A stretch of DNA of 64,000 nt, taken from contig CM034407.1 in NCBI GenBank assembly GCA_019925095.2, positions 4,797,210 to 4,861,209 on the forward strand. Direction: 5' to 3'. Under the pieces are notes generated by a model, which was not told where the DNA came from, did no database searches, and saw nothing but the letters and a program-made list of their open reading frames with translations. This document shows positions 49,401 to 50,843 of the stretch, piece after piece (position 1 is the first letter of the stretch; the number at the start of each line of letters is the position of its first letter). The position numbers were made by a program, and so were the translations under genes. This DNA is from Dendrolimus kikuchii (Eukaryota; Arthropoda; Insecta; Lepidoptera; Lasiocampidae).

Positions 49401-50843
49401 AGAAGTCCATATCCCGAAAATGTAATAAACTGTGTTTCTTCAGGTATGCAGGTGTGAATTTGTCTTTGTCGGCACCTAGGTCGTAAAAATATTATCAATA
49501 GTATAATCTTCAGCTGCACGCCAACAAATTATTGTGAATAAGATCCTTTTTCATCCAAAGGTTGCCTGGACGAGATTGCTTTGAGCAATAAGGCCGTCCA
49601 TTGTACTACTACCTTCTAATTTTAAGATATGAAAATGTGTTACGGTTTTTATGTTGGTGTACAATAAAGAGTATTGTTGTTGTTGTGCTTTGGGCCGATG
49701 TGAAAAAAAAATCTTGTATATGATTTTCTTACAGACCTTGCTGAGGTGATCACTGTGACGCAGGCGGCGCCCGCCCCAGGCCCGCCCAAGAAGTGCGACG
49801 ATAGATCATTCTTTGACGTAAGTTGCAAAAGTTACAGTATATGTCTAATATAGATTTTTTTAATAATTTTCTTGTTCATAATTAATTTTACCTATTGTAA
49901 AAAAAACTATTGTTACGTGTACGGGACTCGAATTAAAATACCGTTGGAATTAATATAGAATTTATTAGAACTATACAAACACGTATAACACAGGTACGAA
50001 TATAACTGTACACAACCAATCCAAACGTAATGCACGATTCAATAACACGCGCAAAGCCCGTCACTAAAATGTACACACATCTTGCCTCGCTTGTGATATC
50101 GCTTTGACTGTCTCCTCTCTCTATCCTGACCTCGTTTTATACCTCATAAGTACAAGTGTGCCGGCCCGTATCGTCGACTTAATTTCCTAGAAATCGTAAT
50201 CCGCACACCTGACTAATTATGCCTGCAAATGGCCATAAACGAGTACAATTAGCTGTTCTCCACAATAACCAATAAATAAGTAAACAAAAGAAGACAATCA
50301 TAATAATCACGATTAGTTCAAATGCCGACAGGTAATAGCGTGCTTCGTGTAATTTGTCTTTGTCGCGGGGCTAAGTTGTAACACTATTATTTAGGAAAAA
50401 TTACTTATTTCTCTTTATTAAATTCAGTATTAAAGTACGTTTTCTAGTAAAAAAAAAAACATTTAATTTAATTATTTAAATAAACGGAGCCTCACCCAAT
50501 GAAAAATGTTGTCTGTGTTGCGTACAGACGTATGCAACGTAAGGAGCGTTGCTAACGCGTTTCCAGTCTTAGGCAGCTCAGCACGTTCTTTTTAATTAAC
50601 CTCATGTCATAGCGCAAGGCAAACATCTGCAGTCGTTATTTTGCATGGTTTATATGGGTTTAACGATTACTAAATGTATTTTTTTTATTTAAATTCTCAT
50701 ATGTAATGTCCTGTTATCACTTCTATTGACATTGTAAAATTGTTCCACAGTTGCGTACGAGTCGTCGCACATACAACTTCTGCGCGAGCGACGCGAACGC
50801 TGCGCAGGAGTGGATCGAAAAACTGCAGGCCTGTTTGCAGTGA
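6063..50843 (+). CDS. Sbf: Sbf (SET-binding factor, MTMR5/13 orthologue), 28 exons, 5' partial
   Basis: Gene-level entry. Exons: 6063-6198, 7052-7173, 7842-7939, 9144-9309, 10167-10272, 11199-11333, 13117-13285, 15942-16084, 16974-17131, 18148-18302, 20297-20462, 21659-21790, 22096-22201, 22725-22876, 23817-23971, 25912-26122, 27917-28052, 30247-30429, 35514-35684, 37527-37700, 39249-39400, 40519-40666, 43859-44059, 45280-45415, 47128-47254, 48790-48869, 49735-49817, 50751-50843. All junctions are AG..GT and phases agree; the sum is 3994 nt, i.e. 1330 residues plus stop after one carried base. Domain order in the partial protein: post-DENN helical region (1-254), GRAM (from ~255), linker, myotubularin-like phosphatase (~515-1050), C1 finger (~1140-1180), PH (~1230-1330). 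Family knowledge: MTMR5/13 proteins are DENN-type Rab GEFs and pseudophosphatases that bind active myotubularins on endosomes. The DENN exons must lie left of the window. I could have missed a small exon whose length is a multiple of three. Confidence 0.95.
6210..6485. repeat. Dispersed repeat F, copy 1
   Basis: Shares a ~250-bp body with 8085-8335 (gaagttcgtac at one end, cactcgaagcgcattta at the other, ggccgctat-cgga inside). Class unknown. Confidence 0.65.
6520..6675 (-). mobile_element. SINE-A fragment, antisense to Sbf
   Basis: Diverged internal part of the SINE-A family: ttggaacctggtcactg and acacaactcaaggttgttat match other copies. Confidence 0.75.
6778..6831. repeat. Perfect 25-bp inverted repeat with 4-nt loop
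   Basis: Arms 6778-6802 and 6807-6831 are exactly complementary; loop attg. Lies in the Sbf intron after the exon ending at 6198. See findings. Confidence 0.9.
7052..7173 (+). CDS. Sbf: Sbf exon: post-DENN region
   Basis: Acceptor ggttcgcag, donor GAG|gtaaac. Encodes [20 protein letters not shown] followed by a segment with ALYLP, the conserved region C-terminal to the DENN module in MTMR5/13. Ends in phase 2, matching the next exon. Confidence 0.93.
7194..7386. mobile_element. MITE with ~33-bp terminal inverted repeats
   Basis: Left end 7194-7226 and the reverse complement of 7354-7386 match at all but a few positions (core attacctgga...acagctg). The 193-bp body has further internal dyads (actcaccactgtgagtt). 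Non-autonomous DNA transposon by structure; superfamily unknown. Confidence 0.75.
7842..7939 (+). CDS. Sbf: Sbf exon: post-DENN region
   Basis: Acceptor tttgttttag, donor CAG|gtgagg. Reads [20 protein letters not shown] then [13 protein letters not shown], typical of the Sbf family between DENN and GRAM. Phase 2 in, phase 1 out. Confidence 0.92.
8085..8335. repeat. Dispersed repeat F, copy 2
   Basis: Second copy of the repeat at 6210-6485, same orientation, about 75-80% similar by eye. Confidence 0.65.
8688..8772. mobile_element. Foldback element D, minimal hairpin copy
   Basis: Arms about 8706-8730 and 8744-8767 (aataaaactaagttttaacg / cgttaaaacgtagttttatt) with almost no body. Same arms bound larger copies at 38039 and 40819. 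Confidence 0.75.
9144..9309 (+). CDS. Sbf: Sbf exon: post-DENN region
   Basis: Acceptor ataattttcag, donor CAG|gtaacg. Begins [12 protein letters not shown] and includes [17 protein letters not shown], then a charged low-complexity tail rich in Arg/Asp/Asn. Phases fit both neighbours. Confidence 0.92.
9365..9840 (-). mobile_element. LINE-3 family fragment (RT C-terminus)
   Basis: The minus strand codes, with stops and frameshifts, for blocks such as [15 protein letters not shown] and WYGHVM, the C-terminal part of a non-LTR retrotransposon ORF2. Related to the + strand fragment at 18695. Confidence 0.7.
10167..10272 (+). CDS. Sbf: Sbf exon: acidic linker
   Basis: Acceptor ttatttttcag, donor AAG|gtaatt. 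Encodes an acidic stretch ([19 protein letters not shown]) followed by [11 protein letters not shown], which leads into the conserved segment just before the GRAM domain. Confidence 0.91.
10273..11198. other. Sbf intron, no feature recognised
   Basis: AT-rich unique-looking intron sequence. No repeat shared with the rest of the window and no supported exon was seen. Confidence 0.5.
11199..11333 (+). CDS. Sbf: Sbf exon: pre-GRAM segment
   Basis: Acceptor gatatttcag, donor AAA|gtatat. 45 codons in phase 0: [20 protein letters not shown], then [20 protein letters not shown]. This is a highly conserved block immediately N-terminal to the GRAM domain of MTMR5/13. Confidence 0.94.
11810..11945. 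repeat. Compound (CA)n/(CACG)n and (GA)n microsatellite
   Basis: CA/CACG-rich tract 11810-11893 followed by an uninterrupted (GA)n run at 11893-11944. Confidence 0.95.
12377..12595 (+). mobile_element. Lepidopteran dispersed repeat G
   Basis: Starts tattataaacgc, contains ctctttcacgcaaaaactac and ends caccacgcgggtgagatcgcggggcgcagctagt. A second copy is at 57230-57430. Ends of this type are common in lepidopteran non-autonomous elements. Confidence 0.7.
12775..13008 (+). mobile_element. Lepidopteran dispersed repeat H
   Basis: Contains tcaggaactactggt, cgaggaaggctataggctat and ends cgtcgcgggcacagctagt. Copy 2 at 57464-57650. Confidence 0.7.
13117..13285 (+). CDS. Sbf: Sbf exon: GRAM domain
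   Basis: Acceptor taatttgcag, donor TACG|gtgagt. Contains [20 protein letters not shown], the signature core of the GRAM domain of the MTMR5/13 group, a PH-like fold found in myotubularins. Phase 1 out. Confidence 0.95.
14709..15016 (-). mobile_element. SINE-A, antisense to Sbf
   Basis: Full-length style copy. On the + strand it starts with poly-T then attgcag, and ends with the reverse of the element head (cctgcacggata). Sense orientation is minus with a polyA tail. Confidence 0.88.
15085..15355. repeat. Dispersed repeat I (SINE-A-related), copy 1
   Basis: Shares gcagacggctc, tggaaagtggttaccgtcgcc with SINE-A but has a different body (ggatagagggatc; ctaactgtttcacgc). Further copies at 17340-17545 (opposite strand) and partial at 45430 and 53690. 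Confidence 0.6.
15550..15845 (-). mobile_element. LINE-1 family 3' end
   Basis: 3' tail (TATG)n at 15550; minus frame reads [20 protein letters not shown], then [16 protein letters not shown] and [20 protein letters not shown]. 5'-truncated after VERM. Confidence 0.85.
15942..16084 (+). CDS. Sbf: Sbf exon: GRAM domain, second half
   Basis: Acceptor atcgtttacag, donor AAG|gtaaat. Reads [17 protein letters not shown] and then [16 protein letters not shown], completing the GRAM domain. A LINE-1 family copy ends about 100 bases upstream. Confidence 0.94.
16329..16475 (+). mobile_element. Repeat E with (ATCT)n tail
   Basis: Body ggttgtctggaagagatcgc...tgtacaccaataaag, then (ATCT)n at 16448-16475. 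Other copies end in different simple repeats (40288, 49560). Confidence 0.75.
16490..16692. mobile_element. Foldback element D, diverged copy
   Basis: Starts tcttaagttttcgcgacttg and ends attaaaacgtagttttatta; middle contains cttccgtgatcacgg and gcggaaacgtcgga shared with 38-kb and 40-kb copies. The left inverted arm is mostly lost. Confidence 0.7.
16974..17131 (+). CDS. Sbf: Sbf exon: GRAM to phosphatase linker
   Basis: Acceptor ttttgtag, donor CAA|gtatgt. Encodes [20 protein letters not shown], then [16 protein letters not shown] and a His/Pro-rich tail. The FRKQL segment is conserved in Sbf proteins. Confidence 0.93.
17340..17545. repeat. Dispersed repeat I, copy 2 (opposite orientation)
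   Basis: Contains the reverse of the copy-1 segment (tctataggcgacggtagccacctt) and ends ttgccttcgcaataaaaaaa. Confidence 0.55.
17782..18103 (-). mobile_element. SINE-A, antisense to Sbf
   Basis: Begins tttttttattgcaggagatcagcagacag on + and ends at cctgcacggata; complete copy 45 bases upstream of the Sbf exon at 18148. Confidence 0.9.
18148..18302 (+). CDS. Sbf: Sbf exon: basic linker
   Basis: Acceptor ctcgttacag, donor TCCT|gtgggt (weak consensus). The frame reads [13 protein letters not shown], a basic segment, then [10 protein letters not shown] and a Ser-rich tail. The donor was chosen because its phase (1) fits the next exon; the downstream ggg|gttttt alternative does not. Confidence 0.88.
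18412..18612 (-). mobile_element. LINE-1 family 3' end
   Basis: Minus frame: [39 protein letters not shown], then the tail ending in tatgtatgc. Confidence 0.85.
18695..18915 (+). mobile_element. LINE-3 family fragment (RT C-terminus)
   Basis: Frame reads [20 protein letters not shown], then [20 protein letters not shown] and a W-containing end with a stop at 18909. Typical C-terminus of a LINE reverse transcriptase; 5'-truncated. Confidence 0.75.
19400..19705. repeat. Dispersed element with ttattgttcacc...tacataaaat head
   Basis: The segment 19415-19465 recurs at 61040-61100. The rest (ctacgggataatctccgaaacgactggaccgattt) has the look of degraded lepidopteran repeat sequence. Class uncertain. 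Confidence 0.5.
19988..20085 (-). mobile_element. LINE-1 family 3' terminal fragment
   Basis: About 95 bases of the family's 3' end (cttcacgccagttcccttgc... on +), severely 5'-truncated. Confidence 0.8.
20297..20462 (+). CDS. Sbf: Sbf exon: start of myotubularin-like domain
   Basis: Acceptor gttttgcgcag, donor AGG AG|gtaaat. Encodes [20 protein letters not shown] and AVYTLCR; the WxRLGL...FR...N..Y..CR pattern is the N-terminal edge of the myotubularin phosphatase domain. Confidence 0.93.
20535..21213 (+). mobile_element. Jockey-like LINE 3' end, broken RT
   Basis: Reads [56 protein letters not shown] and [16 protein letters not shown], hallmark blocks of the Jockey-clade ORF2 C-terminus. 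A TAG stop at 20743-20745 and a frameshift near 20835 break it. It ends in an A-rich run at 21203-21213. Confidence 0.85.
21295..21375. mobile_element. Foldback element D, single-arm remnant
   Basis: aaatcaaataaattaccgcg...gttaaaacgtagttttgtta: right arm of the D family preceded by a piece of body (gaaacgtcagaataac). Confidence 0.65.
21659..21790 (+). CDS. Sbf: Sbf exon: myotubularin-like domain
   Basis: Acceptor tctttcccag, donor CCAG|gtagtc. Contains [20 protein letters not shown] and [20 protein letters not shown]. The RQGRLPVxxWRHPRT block is the classical myotubularin motif. Confidence 0.96.
21805..21935 (+). mobile_element. SINE-C 3' part
   Basis: gaatttcgtaaaccaattttccgtt and tatggtctgagtgtctgggatcgg match the body of SINE-C copies; the tRNA-like head is missing. 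Confidence 0.6.
22096..22201 (+). CDS. Sbf: Sbf exon: myotubularin-like domain, variable loop
   Basis: Acceptor attgtatcag, donor GCAG|gtattt. Reads [10 protein letters not shown] followed by a Ser/Thr/Gln-rich loop ending SSLEQ. The KGVMGMLK motif is family-specific. Confidence 0.92.
22280..22690. repeat. 22-bp minisatellite, about 18 copies
   Basis: Consensus unit agtactgattaagtgtagcc plus aa. Units alternate in a 66-bp higher-order pattern (gattaagtgtagcc / gattgaatgttgcc / atttgagtgtagcc). Lies between Sbf exons ending 22201 and starting 22725. Confidence 0.95.
22725..22876 (+). CDS. Sbf: Sbf exon: myotubularin-like domain, variable insert
   Basis: Acceptor aaacttacag, donor TTGGG|gtaaga. 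Begins [16 protein letters not shown], then an acidic/Ser-rich segment. The intron just upstream is largely a 22-bp minisatellite whose last unit ends about 35 bases before this exon. Confidence 0.9.
23455..23690 (+). mobile_element. Lepidopteran repeat remnant (tail-type agctgtgcctgcgacttcg)
   Basis: Contains actagctgtgcctgcgacttcgt, ccagccgtttcagagattt and cagacagacagacgaaaatt, common lepidopteran element debris. Boundaries approximate. Confidence 0.55.
23817..23971 (+). CDS. Sbf: Sbf exon: Gly-rich insert of phosphatase domain
   Basis: Acceptor aacttcgcag, donor CTCTG|gtaact. Encodes [16 protein letters not shown] within a Gly/Ser-rich insert; the family has GKWGS/GRWGS here. A second AG at 23740-23741 would open a frame with an early stop, so 23817 was chosen. 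Locally GC-rich compared with the flanking introns. Confidence 0.91.
24003..24306 (+). mobile_element. Candidate solo LTR with TATA box
   Basis: Begins TGTTGCGGACC and is flanked by the direct repeat TACTAAT at 23996-24002 and 24307-24313. Contains a core-promoter-like gggatataagaagcgg at ~24122. Structure suggests an LTR; the right end does not show a clear CA. Confidence 0.5.
24310..24870. repeat. Degenerate dispersed-repeat sequence
   Basis: Contains cccgcttatacgattcgtac and ccagccgttctcgagttttagcgagactaacgaacag, typical element remnants; no coding potential seen. Confidence 0.4.
25196..25890 (-). mobile_element. LINE-1 family copy, longest in window
   Basis: Minus strand: [40 protein letters not shown] in one frame, then after a frameshift near 25640 [20 protein letters not shown] through [12 protein letters not shown] and the (TATG)n tail at 25196-25216. 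ORF2 C-terminus of a non-LTR retrotransposon. Its 5' break lies about 22 bases from the Sbf exon at 25912. Confidence 0.88.
25912..26122 (+). CDS. Sbf: Sbf exon: myotubularin-like domain
   Basis: Acceptor atcgccaccag, donor TTAAG|gtaatc. Encodes [15 protein letters not shown] and later [20 protein letters not shown], matching the family's 'R.ALY.L..K' and 'P.E.FE.RQ...FKKL' blocks. Ends PDHPGFLR. The acceptor sits about 22 bases downstream of a LINE copy and has a poor polypyrimidine tract. Confidence 0.93.
26868..27066 (-). mobile_element. LINE-1 family 3' end
   Basis: About 200 bases: [20 protein letters not shown] and downstream, with the (TATG)n tail at 26868. Confidence 0.85.
27472..27768 (+). 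mobile_element. tRNA-derived SINE-B, full-length
   Basis: tRNA-like head with A-box region tggtagcgtaatggctagc and B box gggttcgatcc at 27524; body with catcgtgatgcaacctgc and end cccagcagtgggacatttatgggctga. Other copies: 47360-47661 (minus), 63690-63895, fragment 4043. Confidence 0.85.
27917..28052 (+). CDS. Sbf: Sbf exon: dead phosphatase active-site loop
   Basis: Acceptor cttgacaacag, donor CAG|gtaaga. Encodes [20 protein letters not shown] and [16 protein letters not shown]. Active myotubularins carry HCSDGWDRT-like loops; here Leu replaces the nucleophilic Cys and Ala replaces the Arg (codons 28020-28046), so no catalysis is expected. Confidence 0.96.
28695..29008 (-). mobile_element. 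LINE-1 family 3' end
   Basis: Starts at the (ATAC)n-type tail 28695-28712 and extends to the caccggagcattcctt segment at 29006. The minus frame includes a one-base insertion near 28938 (attgtaatatc). Confidence 0.85.
29442..29767 (+). mobile_element. SINE-A, sense orientation, with target duplication
   Basis: Head atccgtgcaggaacggagaa, body with gttccagtctcctttaagag, and a polyA tail of about 20 at 29747-29766. Flanked by ACATTTT at 29435-29441 and 29768-29774, a 7-bp target-site duplication. Confidence 0.88.
29790..30165. repeat. Possible DNA-transposon remnant
   Basis: gcggcagtacatttgaagtgatgagg near the left and gggacaaatgtactacctcac near the right are roughly inverted; the body is GC-rich for the region. 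Boundaries and class uncertain. Confidence 0.4.
30247..30429 (+). CDS. Sbf: Sbf exon: myotubularin-like domain
   Basis: Acceptor tttctttcag, donor CAA|gtaagt, phase 0 both sides. Reads [20 protein letters not shown] and later [14 protein letters not shown]; the RT.EGF..LVEKEWL.FGH..  block is diagnostic of myotubularins. The following intron contains the copia insertion. Confidence 0.97.
30817..30914 (-). repeat. Copia 3' LTR (left copy)
   Basis: 98 bp, identical to 35410-35507. Ends in sequence reading gttgtaatatgtgtc on the minus strand at its 5' edge. Confidence 0.9.
31215..35120 (-). CDS. Copia gag-pol polyprotein
   Basis: Uninterrupted minus-strand ORF; the frame opens at 35228, but the Met at 35120-35118 ([12 protein letters not shown]) matches copia gag starts better. 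About 1300 codons from there, the usual copia length. In order: gag with WNIWKF; two CCHC knuckles ([28 protein letters not shown]); protease [11 protein letters not shown]; integrase with the H-H/C-C region, SDNGLEFVN and [15 protein letters not shown]; reverse transcriptase with YSPVAKL and LLYVDDLL; RNase H with [18 protein letters not shown] and CDNQSAIKV. All key motifs look intact, so the element may be autonomous. Confidence 0.95.
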   Translation of the reverse strand: MDANQTIIKLEGARNWNIWKFQTMVILRGQNLMGIVDGTFTKPDKAEEQASWQLKDAKAQTQIVTRMTEEVMLHIITCNTSAEMWHKLSSVYEQKTETSIHIVQQKFFQYKYVKDIEMSVFLSKIQELRNQLKQMGEDISEKFVITKVLMSLPDDYRHFISAWESAPENKQTYDNLVARLLIEEERLKEKQDTPSTASAFIVKSNAQKKKYMKCFKCNKLGHYASECRNKQNIVNIKTDKRCFYCNKSGHFKNECRFRKNKDSNAFMVQQNNNEYLQKYKWLVDTGASAHMCCERNLYTTFSPTTQSVIIGNGDTIKVLGCGQIKLEVFNGKDWIDTTINNVLFVPELKTNLFSVNCAMDTGYIMKTDGNKCKFYKGKALRAIANRVGNMYMMNVRYKSVYANVTQVKSTLDEWHQKMAHQNIQYVKTVLQNNNIEVSEYVNGNTDNSCHGCLKGKIHRLPFKTSKSNTTRICEVIHADLCGPMENNSIGGSRYFMILKDDFSSYRTVYFLKSKEETCKYIQQFINMIENSTGNKILTFRSDNGLEFVNKSLQEIFINRGIVHQTSVTYTPEQNGKAERENRTLVEAARAMLYANNLPKKLWAEAVNTAAYVLNRTGRTKQNGVSPYEIWTGKKYDINNLKIFGTSVYVHIPKEKRRKWDSKAKKGIFVGYGENVKGYRIWFPIENTVENKRDIIFLDKESNIKQDTSAPKIDIEEPIIHTKMSQQSILEDNYNPISSEDEGSIYEPCTDSEVSESEVNITPEHCQRLKRARKPPSFYKCQLALAECNNIEPKTYKEAMESNNAKEWTKAINCELKTLINNNTWDICTENVTDPIISSKWVFKIKYLDNKCHYKARLVARGFEQQEDIDFSEIYSPVAKLSTFRLFISVATKLKVPIHQMDVTGAFLYGEINENVYLKLPEGAYSDGKQIVKLNKSLYGLKKSPKYWNEKFNSVILNAGFKRSESDSCLYTKCNNGKQIYVLLYVDDLLIFGSCYKMVNDLKLILHKEFSMKDLEFASEFLGINIKQNLKTNVTELCQKNYLLNVLKRFNMEDCKPMSTPMDQNFNVSLLECNDIPIDKVIENKCQQILGCLMYAASCTRPDLCATISILSRYQNCASHVLLSALKRVLRYIKHTIDYKLIYTYDKDVLQGYCDANWGGDLVDRKSTTGYCFFFSNCLITWCSKKQSSVSLSSTEAEYIAASMAVSEACWLINLLKDFQICKTTPVLIYCDNQSAIKVANTNTVKRLKHIDIRYHFIREKVQNGTICLQYLKTEDQIADMFTKWLRKDMLMKFCKMCSLIS
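35410..35507 (-). repeat. Copia 5' LTR (right copy)
   Basis: 98 bp, identical to the left copy. Its outer edge is six bases from the Sbf exon beginning 35514. Confidence 0.9.
35514..35684 (+). CDS. Sbf: Sbf exon: myotubularin-like domain, abutting copia LTR
   Basis: Acceptor acccacag, donor TTG|gtgagt. Encodes [20 protein letters not shown] and [17 protein letters not shown], matching the 'QFP.AFEF...YL.F...H.VS.RF.TFL' block. Only six bases separate the right LTR (ends 35507) from the exon, so the pyrimidine tract and branch point would have to come from LTR sequence. Confidence 0.94.
36150..36691 (+). mobile_element. Solo LTR, family S, TSD GTAT
   Basis: Starts TGTTACAACCTAGGCGCCGA and ends AACTCGTAACA; terminal TGTTAC/GTAACA inverted repeats. 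GTAT precedes (36146-36149) and follows (36692-36695). No internal region remains. Inverted relative to the copies at 48981 and 49911. Confidence 0.9.
37527..37700 (+). CDS. Sbf: Sbf exon: myotubularin-like domain
   Basis: Acceptor tcgattccag, donor CCG|gtgagt. A Gly/Cys-rich stretch precedes [20 protein letters not shown] and FLYTPD, the family's S.WEY.........F.NF.Y.P block. 58 codons, phase 0. Confidence 0.94.
38039..38483. mobile_element. Foldback element D, composite copy
   Basis: Left arm 38039-38094 (ataaaactacgttttaacgg...) and its reverse complement at 38431-38483; inner body has ttccgacgtttcggcc on one side and ggccgaaacgtcgga on the other. About 320 bases between arms. Confidence 0.8.
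38655..38696 (-). mobile_element. SINE-A terminal fragment, antisense to Sbf
   Basis: Poly-T plus attgcaggagatcagcagacaggc, then cut off; only the polyA-side end of the SINE. Confidence 0.75.
38725..39190. repeat. Degenerate repeat region, class unknown
   Basis: aacattggtgattaccgccgagg near the left faces attgcggtgaccatagagcc near the right, and aactcactagtgagttat is a perfect dyad; caacacactt also appears near both ends. Could be a worn DNA transposon. Confidence 0.4.
39249..39400 (+). CDS. Sbf: Sbf exon: end of myotubularin-like domain
   Basis: Acceptor ctgtgtag, donor GCTGG|gtatgt. Encodes [20 protein letters not shown] and [12 protein letters not shown], then RRVVTAG. The VLRP.S....L..W..Y..E....G.PYD pattern is the C-terminal end of MTMR5/13 phosphatase domains. 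Confidence 0.95.
39440..39722 (-). mobile_element. SINE-A, antisense to Sbf
   Basis: Starts ttttttttatggcgtgagttcagcagacagg on + and ends cctgcgcatggata; begins 40 bases after an Sbf exon donor. Confidence 0.85.
39812..39902 (-). mobile_element. LINE-1 family 3' terminal fragment
   Basis: (ATAC)n tail at 39812-39843 and about 60 bases of the family 3' end. Confidence 0.8.
40288..40466 (+). mobile_element. Repeat E with (CT)n tail
   Basis: gttgtctggaagagatcgcttcg ... tgtacaataaagtgtgat, followed by an uninterrupted (CT)n at 40409-40464, 53 bases upstream of the Sbf exon at 40519. Confidence 0.8.
40519..40666 (+). CDS. Sbf: Sbf exon: coiled-coil-like segment
   Basis: Acceptor ttgttaacag, donor TACAG|gtttgt. 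Encodes [20 protein letters not shown] and [20 protein letters not shown], conserved after the phosphatase domain. Another acceptor-like ttttgcag lies 23 bases upstream and would shift the frame. A (CT)n tract about 50 bases upstream provides pyrimidines. Confidence 0.94.
40792..41022. mobile_element. Foldback element D, 56-bp perfect inverted arms
   Basis: Arms 40819-40874 and 40964-41019 are exact reverse complements; the core contains ttccgacgtttcgg, gtggccgtgatcacgg and gtgtcaacgagt. Best-preserved copy. Confidence 0.88.
41495..41935 (-). mobile_element. LINE-1 family copy, left half of inverted pair
   Basis: Minus frame [37 protein letters not shown] (a short HDER deletion here), [20 protein letters not shown], and end [12 protein letters not shown] with (ATAC)n tail. 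Confidence 0.9.
41973..42497 (+). mobile_element. LINE-1 family copy, right half of inverted pair
   Basis: Plus frame [60 protein letters not shown] through [12 protein letters not shown] at 42477, with tail tatgtatgtatg. One codon (GAA) is missing in RVLAGDV relative to other copies. Longest unbroken LINE-1 frame in the window (157 codons), but 5'-truncated. Confidence 0.9.
42908..43134 (+). mobile_element. SINE-A, sense, 5'-truncated
   Basis: Starts within the body at gtggcatttgcccgactgg and ends ctcctgcaat plus A10. Confidence 0.85.
43859..44059 (+). CDS. Sbf: Sbf exon: first half of C1 domain
   Basis: Acceptor ggtcgcag, donor AAG|gtatgc. Very GC-rich. Encodes [20 protein letters not shown], an Ala/Pro run, then [20 protein letters not shown] and LWGPLK: the H-x12-C-x2-C half of a C1 (phorbol-ester/diacylglycerol type) zinc finger. 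67 codons, phase 0. Confidence 0.95.
44435..44855 (+). mobile_element. Repeat K, copy 1
   Basis: gcccgcgacttcgtccacgctcgacttgaaat ... gtgaagcctgaataaacagac. Shared with 47291-47900 and 61199-61460. Confidence 0.65.
44880..45125. mobile_element. Repeat J (MITE-like), copy 1
   Basis: gcgttcctttagtatctaacaacgcc ... gtggcgaaaacgtcactaatga ... tgagtttctaatgtaacgtagcc. Ends are loosely inverted (gcgttcc / taacg). Copy 2 at 53990-54373. Confidence 0.6.
45280..45415 (+). CDS. Sbf: Sbf exon: second half of C1 domain
   Basis: Acceptor gattcggttcag, donor AACA|gtatgt. Encodes [20 protein letters not shown] then ALPC, giving C-x13-C-x2-C-x4-H-x2-C-x7-C across the splice junction: a complete set of C1 zinc ligands. 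A basic/Pro-rich tail follows. Confidence 0.95.
45575..45690. repeat. Inverted repeat gaagtgataactt / agttatcacttc
   Basis: tgaagtgataacttcttatggg at 45561-45582 and taagttatcacttctgttggg at 45656-45676 are inverted, about 75 bases apart. Possibly a small foldback element. Confidence 0.5.
45814..46064 (+). mobile_element. SINE-A, sense, diverged
   Basis: tgcaggaatggaaaacggcg ... gtaaccgctttccgtcaggtg ... ctcatgcaataatgaaag. More diverged than other copies. Confidence 0.8.
46167..46402 (-). mobile_element. SINE-A, antisense to Sbf, partial
   Basis: Poly-T then aattgcaggatttcagcagac on +, truncated after ccctaccatctggc. Confidence 0.85.
46790..47076 (-). mobile_element. SINE-A, antisense to Sbf
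   Basis: Poly-T then attacaagagatcagcagac; ends cgcagaaaattgtatg, about 50 bases before the Sbf PH-domain exon at 47128. The acceptor-like ttgcag of other copies is mutated to tacaag here. Confidence 0.85.
47128..47254 (+). CDS. Sbf: Sbf exon: start of PH domain
   Basis: Acceptor taaatttcag, donor CAGAG|gtcgga (non-consensus at +3). Encodes [20 protein letters not shown] and [20 protein letters not shown]. The EG.LYKRGA..K.WK.R pattern is strand 1-2 of the PH domain. Phase 2 out fits the next exon, which supplies WFVLD. Confidence 0.95.
47291..47900 (+). mobile_element. Repeat K, copy 2, split by SINE-B
   Basis: gacttcgtctacgctcgacttgaaattg ... agttttcagtgaaa | insertion | cagtgaaaactgtctg ... 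gtgaatcccgaataaa. Matches copies 1 and 3 once the SINE is removed. Confidence 0.7.
47360..47661 (-). mobile_element. SINE-B nested in repeat K, 8-bp TSD
   Basis: Complete minus-oriented SINE-B. CAGTGAAA occurs at 47352-47359 and 47662-47669 and only once in other K copies, so it is a target-site duplication. Confidence 0.88.
47966..48075 (+). mobile_element. LINE-1 family 3' terminal fragment
   Basis: gaatgtcaaagaagcaagtgag ... gggaactggcgtgaagttatgtatgtatg; last ~105 bases of the family in + orientation. Confidence 0.85.
48535..48745 (-). mobile_element. Repeat L, copy 1
   Basis: ctagaaggctggcagcattac, gtctcctgttgtatcgacca and gtgggcacttggccc; the reverse complement of 58265-58470. LINE 3'-end-like, but no coding frame visible. 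Confidence 0.6.
48790..48869 (+). CDS. Sbf: Sbf exon: PH domain
   Basis: Acceptor catttttcag, donor ATTG|gtaaga. Encodes [20 protein letters not shown] then HCKGFI, strands 3-4 of the PH domain; the [13 protein letters not shown] block is diagnostic of the MTMR5/13 family. Confidence 0.96.
48981..49488 (-). mobile_element. Solo LTR, family S, TSD ATAT
   Basis: tgttaggagttgcaggactcgaattaaaa at the left, ggcacctaggtcgtaaaa at the right: reverse of the 36150 element. ATAT at 48977-48980 and 49489-49492. Confidence 0.85.
49560..49688 (+). mobile_element. Repeat E with (GTT)n tail
   Basis: gttgcctggacgagattgctt ... gttggtgtacaataaagagt, then (TTG)n at 49674-49686. Confidence 0.75.
49735..49817 (+). 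CDS. Sbf: Sbf exon: PH domain
   Basis: Acceptor gattttcttacag, donor GAC|gtaagt. Encodes [20 protein letters not shown] then CDDRSFFD, the middle of the PH domain. Two solo LTRs of the same family flank this exon closely. Confidence 0.95.
49911..50383 (-). mobile_element. Solo LTR, family S, TSD CTAT
   Basis: tgttacgtgtacgggactcga ... gcggggctaagttgtaaca; CTAT at 49907-49910 and 50384-50387. Lies in the last Sbf intron. Confidence 0.9.
50751..50843 (+). CDS. Sbf: Sbf last exon: end of PH domain and stop
   Basis: Acceptor tgttccacag. Encodes [20 protein letters not shown] and [10 protein letters not shown], then TGA at 50841-50843. The final PH helix with W.......C is conserved. The gene ends here, as in the family. 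Confidence 0.96.
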   Translation: MRTSRRTYNFCASDANAAQEWIEKLQACLQ

